A DNA stretch of 36,450 nt from CAIWHR01 sp039915505 (GTDB lineage: Bacteria > Pseudomonadota > Gammaproteobacteria > Burkholderiales > Casimicrobiaceae), in the NCBI GenBank assembly GCA_039915505.1, contig JBDSND010000148.1, positions 1 to 36,450 on the forward strand. The letters are read 5' to 3'. Shown here piece by piece: positions 17,088 to 24,572 of the stretch. Every line of letters starts with the position of its first letter. Position 1 is the first letter of the stretch. Below the pieces are notes generated by a model, which searched no databases, was not told the origin of the DNA, and worked only from the letters and a program-made list of their open reading frames with translations. The position numbers were made by a program, and so were the translations under genes.

Positions 17088-17588
17088 ATGCGTACGGCTA
17101 GGATAGGGCAGGGATTCGATGTGCACGCGCTGGTGGCCGGTCGGCGGCTGGTGCTGGGCGGTGTGGAGATCGCCTGCGAGCGGGGCCTCGACGGCCACTC
17201 GGATGCCGACGTCCTGCTGCACGCCATCTGCGATGCGTTACTGGGCGCCCTGGCATTGGGCGATATCGGCATGCATTTTCCCGACACCGATGCGCGCTGG
17301 ATGGGCGCCGACAGCCGCGCGCTCCTGCGTCATGTCGCGGGGCTCGTCACCGTCGAGCGCTATTTGATCGGCAATGTCGATGCGACCCTTATCGCCCAGG
17401 CGCCGCGCGTCGCGCCACACGTGCCGGCGATGCGCGCCAACATCGCGCGCGACCTGGGCTGCGACATCAGGGTGATCAGTGTCAAGGCGACGACCACCGA
17501 ACACCTTGGCTTCACCGGTCGCGGCGAGGGCATCGCGGCGTCCGCGGTCGCCTCGCTGGTGCCGATGGAAGACAACAGCGGTCCATGA
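17088..17588 (+). CDS. ispF: 2-C-methyl-D-erythritol 2,4-cyclodiphosphate synthase IspF
   Basis: IspF cyclises CDP-methylerythritol 2-phosphate with loss of CMP, the step after IspD and IspE in the MEP pathway. The 166-residue protein starts RIGQGFDVHAL, with zinc ligands Asp11, His13 and His45, and has the DGHSDADVLLHA, GDIGMHFPDTD and KATTTEHLGFTGRGEGIAA motifs complete. The length is normal for this homotrimeric enzyme. A GAAAGG ribosome-binding site overlapping the ispD stop supports the ATG at 17088. It is the last gene of the plus-strand array and converges with envZ. Confidence 0.95.
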   Translation: MRTARIGQGFDVHALVAGRRLVLGGVEIACERGLDGHSDADVLLHAICDALLGALALGDIGMHFPDTDARWMGADSRALLRHVAGLVTVERYLIGNVDATLIAQAPRVAPHVPAMRANIARDLGCDIRVISVKATTTEHLGFTGRGEGIAASAVASLVPMEDNSGP

Positions 17589-17693
17589 GCGACGCGCGCA
17601 GTGGCTGCCGATCCCCGTGGTCGCGCCGCAATGTACCCGGTCGGAGTCGCGGGTTGCCTGCGCATGATTCGACCTTGCTTTCGCATCGATCGA

Positions 17694-17727
17694 CCTGCCG
17701 CCACGATATGCACGCGCCGGCGGCAGG
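17694..17727. terminator. Hairpin between convergent ispF and envZ
   Basis: A perfect 9-bp stem (CCTGCCGCC at 17694-17702 with GGCGGCAGG at 17719-17727) with a 16-base loop lies in the convergent gap. It has no T-run on either side, so it is a candidate two-way terminator or mRNA 3'-end structure rather than a classic intrinsic terminator. Confidence 0.4.
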
Positions 17728-17770
17728 GGTCGGCGCACGCATCCGTTAGGGCATCGTCGAACGGCTCCAG

Positions 17771-17805
17771 GACTTCAGCGACTGCTCCATGACTTCACCG
17801 ACTGC
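17771..17805. repeat. Short direct repeat at the envZ 3' end
   Basis: GACTTCAGCGACTGC (17771-17785) and GACTTCACCGACTGC (17791-17805) differ at one base and are 20 bases apart. The right copy contains the envZ stop codon. It looks like a small local duplication with no evident function. Confidence 0.5.
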
Positions 17806-19126
17806 CCAGCGAACCGGACCCCAGCGGAATTTCCACCCGCGCTACCGTGCCGCCACCCGGGTGCTTTCCGAGGCTGAAGCGCCCCGCGTGTTGACGGGCG
17901 ATGCGCTCGACGATCGCAAGACCAAGACCCGCCCCGGCGATGCCCGCCGAATTGGCGCGCGCCGCGGAGGCACGGGTGAAGGGCTGCTTCAGGCGCTCCA
18001 CGTCGCCCTCGGCAATGCCGGCGCCGTGGTCGATGACCTCGACCACGAAATCGTCGCGGGTCGCTGACGTCCGCGCTTCCACCGGTGGCGCTCCGTACGC
18101 GAGCGCGTTGTCGATCAGGTTGGCGAGCAGGCGTGCGAAGGACGTCGCCCGCAGGCGCACCTCCACCGCGGGGCCTGGCACGAAGCGCACGTCATGGCCC
18201 GCACGCGCGTAGCGCTCCACCGTTGCCGCAACGATGCCGTTCGGATCCTGGGCCACGACCGGCAGCTCCTGGTCGTTGCGCGCGAAGTCGAGGAACTGGC
18301 CGATTATCCGGTCCATCTCCGCGATGTCGTCGGCCAGCCCGCGTTTGCTGGCCTCGTCCTTGACACTGATCTCGAGCCCAAGCCGCAGTCGTGCGAGCGG
18401 CGTCCGCAGATCGTGGGACACGCCGGCCAGAAGCAGGGCCCGGTCGTGCTCGACCTGGCGCAGGTTGCGGAGCATGCGATTGAAGCCGTGATTGAGACTG
18501 GCGATCTCCGAGGGACCGGCTTCGGGAAGGGGCTCGGGTGACTCGCCTCGACCGACCGCGACTAAGGCGGTATTGAGCTCGCGCAGCGGTCGGGCGAGAT
18601 AGCGTGCGAACACGAACGCGGTCACGAGCAGGCAAGCCGCCACTATCGCGCTCCACAGCGCGGCGCGCGACGGCATGTCCTCGGCCTGGGGCCGATTGGG
18701 TAACGGGAAAGCCACCCAGTAGGCGGCGTCGCCTGCCGTGATTCGCACCCAAAGGAGCTGCAAGCGCGGTTGCACCCGCACCTGCGTTCCCTCGCCCAGT
18801 TCAGACTGCAGCCGCGACAGCAATGCCGCCATGACCGGGGGAACCGTGGGGGCGCCAGTCATGCCGCGATCGAGCTCCGGGACGATGCGCAGGTCGTACT
18901 CGCGCCCGATCCGTCGCAGCGTGTCGCGTCGATCACCCGGCCCGACGGCCTCCAAGGCGGCGCGCACGGCCTGCAGCCGCACGATCATGCTGTCGCCGTA
19001 GTGCCGCGCGAGCAGCGCCGCGCGATCCTGGCGGAAGATCAGGATGGTCACGACCAGCGCGATGACCGCGAACCCTAGCAGCAGCAGCGACAGGCGGCCG
19101 AACAGCGAGCGTGGCCAGAGGCTCAC
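17795..19126 (-). CDS. envZ: Osmosensor-type histidine kinase EnvZ
   Basis: The 443-residue protein has the EnvZ plan: a membrane helix at about 11-31, a periplasmic domain to about 155, a second helix at about 157-175, a HAMP domain with ARYLARPLRELNTA and PSEIASLNHGFNRML, the phospho-accepting His238 in SHDLRTPLARLRLG, and an ATPase domain with LLANLIDNALAYG, DHGAGI and GAGLGLAIVERIARQH. It should autophosphorylate and pass phosphate to the OmpR protein encoded just upstream. The start is GTG at 19126, overlapping the ompR stop (GTGA). Its 3' end carries a short direct repeat. Confidence 0.92.
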   Translation of the reverse strand: MSLWPRSLFGRLSLLLLGFAVIALVVTILIFRQDRAALLARHYGDSMIVRLQAVRAALEAVGPGDRRDTLRRIGREYDLRIVPELDRGMTGAPTVPPVMAALLSRLQSELGEGTQVRVQPRLQLLWVRITAGDAAYWVAFPLPNRPQAEDMPSRAALWSAIVAACLLVTAFVFARYLARPLRELNTALVAVGRGESPEPLPEAGPSEIASLNHGFNRMLRNLRQVEHDRALLLAGVSHDLRTPLARLRLGLEISVKDEASKRGLADDIAEMDRIIGQFLDFARNDQELPVVAQDPNGIVAATVERYARAGHDVRFVPGPAVEVRLRATSFARLLANLIDNALAYGAPPVEARTSATRDDFVVEVIDHGAGIAEGDVERLKQPFTRASAARANSAGIAGAGLGLAIVERIARQHAGRFSLGKHPGGGTVARVEIPLGSGSLGSR

Positions 19127-19881
19127 GAGTGGGCAGCGGGCCCGCTGGCCGGCCCGCTGCTACCTGGCACAAACATGTAGCCGAATCCCCACACCGTCTG
19201 GATGAATCGCGGGTTGGCGGCGTCGGGCTCGATCAGCTTGCGCAACCGCGACACCTGTACGTCGATGGCCCGGTCGAAGGCGTCGTGATCGCGGCCGCGG
19301 GCGAGCATCATGAGCTTCTCGCGGGCGAGAGGCTGGCCGGGATGCGCCACGAATACCCTGACGAGAGCGAACTCGCCTGTGCTGAGATGAATCGTGCGGG
19401 TGGCGTCGCGCAGGGTGCGGGCAGCGAGATCGAGCTCGAACGGCCCGAATGGTACGCGGCCTTCGCGGGCTGCGCCGCCCGGCGCGCGATGCTCGCGTTG
19501 ACGACGCAGCACCGCCTGGATCCGTGCCACGAGCTCGCGCGGGTTGAACGGCTTGGCGAGATAGTCGTCCGCGCCCATCTCGAGGCCGATGATGCGATCC
19601 ACGTCCTCGCCCTTGGCGGTCAGCATAATGATCGGCACGTCTTCGCCAGCGGCGCGCAGGCGGCGGCACACCGCGAGCCCGTCCTCGCCGGGAAGCATGA
19701 GATCGAGTACCACGAGGTGCGGTGGATCCCGCTGCAGTTTGCGGTCGAGGTCGCGCGCGTCCGGCAGGGTCGCCACCTGGAACTCCTGTTCGGTGAGGTA
19801 GCGCGACAAGAGGTCGCGTAGGCGCACGTCGTCATCGACGACGAGGATCTTGGTCGAAATCGGACTTGGGCGCGTGCTCAT
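19123..19881 (-). CDS. ompR: DNA-binding response regulator OmpR
   Basis: The 252-residue protein is close to enterobacterial OmpR in its receiver domain: ILVVDDDVRLRDLLSRYLTE, phospho-acceptor Asp60 in VVLDLMLPGEDG, and ADDYLAKPFNPRELVARI with the conserved Lys. The C-terminal winged-helix domain begins near FGPFELDLAARTL and ends WGFGYMFVPG. ATG at 19881 gives the usual short N-terminus; an ATG at 19911 would add ten residues and has a slightly better upstream purine stretch. The stop overlaps envZ. A CpxR-type direct repeat lies in the divergent region 44-58 bases upstream of the chosen start, so it may control its own gene and the neighbouring Spy-like gene. Confidence 0.93.
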   Translation of the reverse strand: MSTRPSPISTKILVVDDDVRLRDLLSRYLTEQEFQVATLPDARDLDRKLQRDPPHLVVLDLMLPGEDGLAVCRRLRAAGEDVPIIMLTAKGEDVDRIIGLEMGADDYLAKPFNPRELVARIQAVLRRQREHRAPGGAAREGRVPFGPFELDLAARTLRDATRTIHLSTGEFALVRVFVAHPGQPLAREKLMMLARGRDHDAFDRAIDVQVSRLRKLIEPDAANPRFIQTVWGFGYMFVPGSSGPASGPAAHS

Positions 19882-19924
19882 GAATCGATGTAACTCGGCG
19901 AACAGGGCCATGGTGCACGAACCT

Positions 19925-19939
19925 GTAAGGAAATGTAAC
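19925..19939. promoter_or_regulatory. CpxR/OmpR-type direct repeat GTAAG-N5-GTAAC
   Basis: Two GTAA-type pentamers lie ten bases apart, start to start, one helical turn, as in the CpxR box (GTAAA-N5-GTAAA); each differs from that consensus only at its fifth base. A further half site in inverted orientation, GTTAC, lies at 20017-20021. The box sits between ompR and the Spy/CpxP-like gene. Confidence 0.5.
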
Positions 19940-20071
19940 GCCACGGACCTGCTGCAACGCCTGGTTGCAAACCGGCGGGGTCGGTGCGGAAACCCCCGCG
20001 TACGATCGACTCCAACGTTACAGAATCCCGGCACGTGGCCGGCTTCCATCAACGACTCGAAAGGATCACCC

Positions 20072-20602
20072 ATGAACCGCCCTGACATCCCGCGTGCCAC
20101 CCCCCGTATTCGGCGAACCCTTGCCACGCTCGCCGCCATCGCCGCCCTCGGATTGACCGCACACGCTGGCGCGCAGCCCGGCCCTCGCGGCGGGCATGAT
20201 GGCGGTGGTGGGGAGGACCTGGTGGCCCGGACGCTCCTCGCCACCAAGGCGAGCCTCAACCTCAACACTTCGCAACAGCAGGCCTGGGATGCCGCCGTCG
20301 CCCAGAGCAGGGCTGCATTCGACAGTATCCGTGCCAATCGCCAGCAGCTGAAGACAGCGTTGCAAGCCGAGCTCGCCAAGCCTGCGCCGGATCTCGTCGC
20401 GATCGCAGCGATGGAGGATCAGGTGCTCCAGCAGAACATTCCGCAACGGGTCGCCGCTCGAAACCACTGGCTCAATGTCTACGCCATGCTCTCGCCGGAG
20501 CAGAAGGCGATCGTGCGCGATGCCATCAGCGCGCGCCTTGCCCGGATGGAGGGTTTCCGGGAGCGGATGAAGGGTCGTCACCACGCTCCCGGTAACGGCT
20601 GA
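20072..20602 (+). CDS. Spy/CpxP-like periplasmic LTxxQ-motif protein
   Basis: The 176-residue protein has a signal peptide (twin-Arg-containing basic N-terminus, hydrophobic stretch about 17-30, cleavage near the AHAGA segment at 30-34) and a mature part that is almost all helical. Two degenerate LTxxQ-type motifs are visible: LNTSQQQAW and LSPEQKAIV. In enterobacteria CpxP and Spy are ATP-independent periplasmic chaperones induced by envelope stress, and CpxP also damps its sensor kinase. AAAGGA at 20060-20065 supports the ATG at 20072. It is divergent from ompR-envZ with a CpxR-type box between them. Feedback on the neighbouring EnvZ is an inference from this arrangement; overall similarity to Spy is weak. 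Confidence 0.78.
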   Translation: MNRPDIPRATPRIRRTLATLAAIAALGLTAHAGAQPGPRGGHDGGGGEDLVARTLLATKASLNLNTSQQQAWDAAVAQSRAAFDSIRANRQQLKTALQAELAKPAPDLVAIAAMEDQVLQQNIPQRVAARNHWLNVYAMLSPEQKAIVRDAISARLARMEGFRERMKGRHHAPGNG

Positions 20603-20610
20603 GCGCGGGC

Positions 20611-20648
20611 GGCGCGGGTGGCGACGTTGCCTGGCCATCGCCCGCGCC
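20611..20648 (+). terminator. Hairpin downstream of the Spy-like gene
   Basis: GGCGCGGG (20611-20618) pairs with CCCGCGCC (20641-20648), with an inner TGGC/GCCA extension after a 3-base bulge. It begins eight bases after the stop codon of the Spy-like gene. There is no T-run, so terminator function is only likely. Confidence 0.42.
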
Positions 20649-20833
20649 GACGCGATCGGGATTGCTATCCCCACGTCACGACGCGAGAGTCGGGGTGAGG
20701 TCGGTCGAGCTGTTCCGTTCGAAGTCGGCGGATCGACGTTTCGGAGACGTCGGATGGAGCCAGGGAGCGGTTATTCCGTAGGCATAAGACTTCAGAAATT
20801 GCCAGACATTTAGTTGAAAACTGACAAACGGCA

Positions 20834-20862
20834 TTGAAACACGGCATGTATGACTTGATAAT
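20834..20862 (+). promoter_or_regulatory. Sigma-70-type promoter of the DUF1800-DUF1501 operon
   Basis: TTGAAA (20834-20839) and GATAAT (20857-20862) each match the sigma-70 consensus at five of six positions and are exactly 17 bases apart. It is the best promoter match I found in the window. The expected start of transcription is near 20869, giving a leader of about 100 bases before the ATG at 20973. A second TTGAAA lies at 20814-20819. Confidence 0.65.
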
Positions 20863-20972
20863 GACACGCCGGAACCACCTGGCAGAGGCCTGGTGCGATC
20901 CGCGGAGTAGCCGTATGCAGGCTGCTGGGCAGGACCACGAATAGCAACTTCGCGCGACGCGGGAGGCCGGCG

Positions 20973-23141
20973 ATGCAGTCTCGGGTTATGCATGGGGCGC
21001 GACACGTGGGCGCACTGCTCGGTACGGGCTTCCGTTGCCTCGGCGCCCTCGCGTTCATGGCGTTCACGGCGCCGGCCTGGGCCGATGCCTCGCCCGTCTA
21101 TCGCTTCTACAACACGGCCAAGGGCACGCACTTCTACACGATCTCGGCGACCGAGCGCGACGACGTGATGCTGCGTTACGCGGGTTTCGTGTACGAGGGG
21201 CCGGTGTTCTGGGCGTTTCCGCAGGCCGTACCCGCCACCTCTCCCGTGTATCGCTTCTTCAATACGCAGACCGGCACCCACTTCTATACCGCGTCGACCG
21301 ACGAGAAGGACTACGTCATCGCTCATTACCCGGAGCTGACCTTCGAAGGTCCCGCGTATTGGCTGGCGCCGGGAGAGGGCACCGCACGCACACCGCTCTA
21401 TCGCTTCTACAACACCCGCACCGGCGCGCATTTCTACACCACCAGCGCAGCAGAGCGCGATTATGTCAACGCCACGTGGCCGTGGTTTGCCGAGGAGGGT
21501 ACGGCGTACTACGTGTTCAGCAACTCGACCCCGCCGGAAGGTGTGAACGTGGCCACGGACGCCGACATCTGGCGGTTCCTCAACCAGGCAACGTTCGGTC
21601 CCACCCAGGCCGAGGCCGCGCGGGTGAAGTCCATGGGCCTGGGCGCGTGGATCGACGATCAGTTGCTGCAGCCGATGTCCGGCTACCCGGACAGCAAGTA
21701 CAACCGCATCCAGCTCCGTGCCACGGTCGATTGCGGCCAGCAGGATGCCAACGGCGTCAACTACCCCGCCAGCTCGCCGCAGTTCATCTGTTATCGCGAC
21801 CATCTGACGCCGACGGGCATGGCGCGGGACTTCTTCACCAACGCCGCGAGCAAGCCCGACCAGCTCCGCCAGCGGGTGGCCTGGGCCCTGGCGCAGATCC
21901 ACGTGGTATCGACCACCGAGTCGGACCTCTTCGTCGCGTATCCAATGGCCCGCTACCAGAACATCCTGTTCGAGGAAGCCTTTGGCAATTTCGAGAGCCT
22001 TCTCAATCGGGTGACGTTGTCGCCGACGATGGGCAACTATCTCGACATGGTGAACAACGACAAGCCCAATTCCGCGACCGGACGGGTACCGAACGAGAAC
22101 TACGCCCGCGAGATCATGCAGCTCTTCGCCATCGGGGTGGTCGAGCTCAACGCCGACGGCACTTCCCGACTCGATGCCCAGGGCGCGGAAATCCCCACCT
22201 ACGACCAGACCACGATCAAGGAGCTGGCGCGGGTATTCACCGGCTGGACCTACGCCAGCGCGGACGGCAGCGTGCCGACCAAAAAGAATCCGGCGTTCTA
22301 TGCGGCCCCGATGGCGCCTTATCCAAGCGGCCACGACACCGGCACCAAGACCTTGCTCTCCGGCGTCACTCTGCCGCCGAACCAGACCATCCAGCAAGAC
22401 CTCGCCGCCGCCGTGCGTAACATCGTCATGCACCCCAACGTCGGGCCGTTTATCGGCAAGGCGCTCATCCAAAAGCTCGTGACCGGCAATCCGAGCCCGG
22501 CGTACGTTGCGCGCGTGGCCGCCAAGTTCAATGACAACGGCCTGGGCGTGCGGGGCGACATGAAGGCAATGGTGCGGGCGATCCTGCTCGATCCCGAGGC
22601 GCGCGGTGATTCGACCCCCGATCCCGCGTTCGGCTCGTTGCGCGAGCCGGTGCTGATGGTGACCGCAATGATCCGCGCGCTTGCCGGTACCACCGACGGC
22701 TACGACCTCGCCAACCGCACGTCGACGCTGTCGGAGCGGCCCTTTTCTTCACCGACGGTGTTCAACTTCTTCCCGCCCGATTACACCTTGCCGGGCACGG
22801 CGGTGCTCGCCCCCGAGTTTGGCATCCACAACTCGAACAGCGCGATCGCTCGCACCAACCTGGTCTACACCCTGGTGTACAGCGGCATCAACGCCGACAA
22901 CACCGTCCCGAATCCCACCGGCACGAAGCTCAATACCCAGCAGTTCGAGGCGCTGGCCGATCAACCCGCTGCCATGGTCGACCGGATCAACCAGGTTCTG
23001 CTCGGTGGCCAGCTACCCAGCTCGGCGCGCGACATCATCGCCCAGGCGGTGGTGGCGGTGCCGGTCACCGACCGTCCCAACCGTGCCCGCATGGCGGTGT
23101 ACCTGATGGCGTCCTCCTACCAATTTCAGGTCCAGCATTGA
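20973..23141 (+). CDS. Exported DUF1800 protein with three N-terminal DUF5648 repeats
   Basis: The 722-residue protein has a signal peptide (hydrophobic core about 20-34, likely cleavage after AWA at 37). Three repeats start at residues 41, 91 and 141, exactly 50 apart. Each opens P-V/L-Y-R-F-Y/F-N-T, then G-T/A-H-F-Y-T and an E-R/K-D-x-V helix, as in the lectin-like DUF5648 repeat. The rest (about 195-722) is a DUF1800 domain starting DADIWRFLNQATFGPT and containing NENYAREIMQLFAIG and ARVFTGWTY. GGGAGG at 20961-20966 is six bases before the ATG. The DUF1501 gene starts one base after its stop. The biochemical role of DUF1800 is unknown; the repeats suggest a cell-surface or polysaccharide contact (inference). 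Confidence 0.87.
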   Translation: MQSRVMHGARHVGALLGTGFRCLGALAFMAFTAPAWADASPVYRFYNTAKGTHFYTISATERDDVMLRYAGFVYEGPVFWAFPQAVPATSPVYRFFNTQTGTHFYTASTDEKDYVIAHYPELTFEGPAYWLAPGEGTARTPLYRFYNTRTGAHFYTTSAAERDYVNATWPWFAEEGTAYYVFSNSTPPEGVNVATDADIWRFLNQATFGPTQAEAARVKSMGLGAWIDDQLLQPMSGYPDSKYNRIQLRATVDCGQQDANGVNYPASSPQFICYRDHLTPTGMARDFFTNAASKPDQLRQRVAWALAQIHVVSTTESDLFVAYPMARYQNILFEEAFGNFESLLNRVTLSPTMGNYLDMVNNDKPNSATGRVPNENYAREIMQLFAIGVVELNADGTSRLDAQGAEIPTYDQTTIKELARVFTGWTYASADGSVPTKKNPAFYAAPMAPYPSGHDTGTKTLLSGVTLPPNQTIQQDLAAAVRNIVMHPNVGPFIGKALIQKLVTGNPSPAYVARVAAKFNDNGLGVRGDMKAMVRAILLDPEARGDSTPDPAFGSLREPVLMVTAMIRALAGTTDGYDLANRTSTLSERPFSSPTVFNFFPPDYTLPGTAVLAPEFGIHNSNSAIARTNLVYTLVYSGINADNTVPNPTGTKLNTQQFEALADQPAAMVDRINQVLLGGQLPSSARDIIAQAVVAVPVTDRPNRARMAVYLMASSYQFQVQH

Positions 23142-23142
23142 C

Positions 23143-24510
23143 ATGAGCCTATCGCGCCGCGGATTTCTTGGATCGACCGGTGCGCTGACAGCGAGCGCAC
23201 TCGCCGGCACGCTCGGCCGGTGGGGTGTGCAAAGCGCGCAAGCCCAGGCCTTGAGCGACTACAAGGCACTGGTCTGCGTCTTCCTGTTCGGGGGCAACGA
23301 CAGCAACAACCTGATCGTGCCGATCGACGACTACGCGCAGTACGCCGCCGTGCGCACCGCGACCAGCAACGTCGCCCTGACCTCGGCCGAGGTGTTGCCG
23401 TTCACCGCGTCGCGCCAGGGAGGCAAGCGCTATGGCTTCCATCCCGCGTTCACCAGCCTGAAGCCGCTCTACGATGGCGGCAAGCTGGCGCTGATCGTCA
23501 ACGCCGGCACGCTGGTGGCGCCGATCACCAAGGCCGAGTACACCAGCAACGTGAACCGGCCGCCTAATCTCTTCTCGCATAGCGACCAGCAGTCGCTCTG
23601 GCAAGGGTTCCTGCCGAGCGCCGCCATCCGCTCAGGCTGGGGCGGGCGTGCCGCCGACAAACTGGTCGCCACCAACAGTGGCGCGAAGCTGCCGACGGCG
23701 ATTTCCGCGGCCGGGAATCAGCTGATGGCGCAGGGCGTGACCACCGCGCCGTTCGTGGTGCCAACGACAGGTGGCGTGTCGCTGACCGGGCAGGGTACCG
23801 ACGCCGTATCCACGGCGCGGGTAAATGCGCTGACCGCCTTGCTCAACACCAATCCGTTCAACATGGTGGCCGACAGCGGGGCTTCGGTGATGGAGTACGC
23901 GCTAGCCTCCGCCGCGGTCGCCAACCCTATCCTGACGGCGACACTGCCTAGCGCGATCAGCACCGCATTCGGCACCCTCAGCACTAGCCTCGCCCAGCAG
24001 CTGAAACAGATCGCGCGCCTGATCGATGCCCGGCAGACACTCGGTGTGAAGCGGCAGTTCTTCTTCGTAGGCCTCGGCGGGTTCGACAGCCATTCGGCCC
24101 TACTCACCAACCAGGCGACCCTATACGGCCAGCTCGCCCCGGCGATGAAGGCGTTCTACGACTACACCGTGGCCGCTGGCGTCGCCAGCAACGTGACGGC
24201 GTTTACCGCCTCGGACTTTTCACGCACGTTGGTGGGTAACTCCAACGCGGGCACGGACCACGCATGGGGAGGGCATCACATCGTCGTGGGCGGGGCCGTG
24301 CGCGGCGGGGACATGTACGGCACCTTCCCGCAGCTTGTCGTGAAGGGCAACGACGATACGGGCAGCAACGGGGTATGGATTCCAACCACGGCGGTGGACC
24401 AGATTGGTTCGACCCTTGCCAAGTGGTTTGGGGTGGCGAGCAGCGACTTGCCCTACCTCTTCCCGAACATCGGCCGCTTCGCGGCGAGCGACCTGGGGTT
24501 CCTGGCCTGA
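23143..24510 (+). CDS. Tat-exported DUF1501 protein
   Basis: The 455-residue protein begins with a twin-arginine signal (SRRGFLG, Arg5-Arg6, then a hydrophobic region to about residue 35 ending AQA). The mature part fits DUF1501, a family related to sulfatases and alkaline phosphatases: VCVFLFGGNDSNNLIVP near the start, then FGTLSTSLAQQLKQIARLI, GGFDSHSALLTNQ and TAFTASDFSRT followed by GTDHAWGGHHIVVGG, which carry candidate metal-binding Asp and His residues. DUF1800 and DUF1501 genes occur as pairs in many bacteria, but their function has not been defined. The ATG is one base after the DUF1800 stop, so the two are translationally coupled. Tat export suggests folding or cofactor insertion in the cytoplasm. 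Confidence 0.9.
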   Translation: MSLSRRGFLGSTGALTASALAGTLGRWGVQSAQAQALSDYKALVCVFLFGGNDSNNLIVPIDDYAQYAAVRTATSNVALTSAEVLPFTASRQGGKRYGFHPAFTSLKPLYDGGKLALIVNAGTLVAPITKAEYTSNVNRPPNLFSHSDQQSLWQGFLPSAAIRSGWGGRAADKLVATNSGAKLPTAISAAGNQLMAQGVTTAPFVVPTTGGVSLTGQGTDAVSTARVNALTALLNTNPFNMVADSGASVMEYALASAAVANPILTATLPSAISTAFGTLSTSLAQQLKQIARLIDARQTLGVKRQFFFVGLGGFDSHSALLTNQATLYGQLAPAMKAFYDYTVAAGVASNVTAFTASDFSRTLVGNSNAGTDHAWGGHHIVVGGAVRGGDMYGTFPQLVVKGNDDTGSNGVWIPTTAVDQIGSTLAKWFGVASSDLPYLFPNIGRFAASDLGFLA

Positions 24511-24518
24511 CGCACCAG

Positions 24519-24542
24519 CCGGGCACGGCGCGGCGTGCCCGG
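24519..24542. terminator. Terminator-like hairpin between DUF1501 and the convergent hybrid kinase
   Basis: A perfect 9-bp stem, CCGGGCACG (24519-24527) with CGTGCCCGG (24534-24542), encloses a 6-base loop in the 62-base convergent gap, eight bases after the DUF1501 stop. There is no T-run, but the position suits a two-way terminator. Confidence 0.55.
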
Positions 24543-24572
24543 GCCTCCGGCATGCAGGGCGGAGTCGGCCGG

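Larger units (their letters stand above)
20603..20972. other. 370-base gap before the DUF1800/DUF1501 operon
   Basis: No gene is seen. The left end holds a GC-rich hairpin behind the Spy-like gene; the right half is less GC-rich than its surroundings and contains the sigma-70 promoter for the next operon. The ~100-base leader between promoter and start codon does not match a riboswitch class I recognise. Confidence 0.6.

Noticed and set aside
20735..20751. Inverted repeat GACGT-N7-ACGTC as an operator for the DUF1800 operon
   Set aside because: The arms are only five bases, it lies about 80 bases upstream of the -35, and similar short palindromes are common in this composition.
20676..22472. 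598-residue open frame on the minus strand opposite the DUF1800 gene
   Set aside because: It lies fully antisense to a gene with clear domain motifs, has low-complexity Arg/Gly/Val-rich composition, and has no ribosome-binding site or family signature. Long antisense frames are expected in GC-rich DNA.
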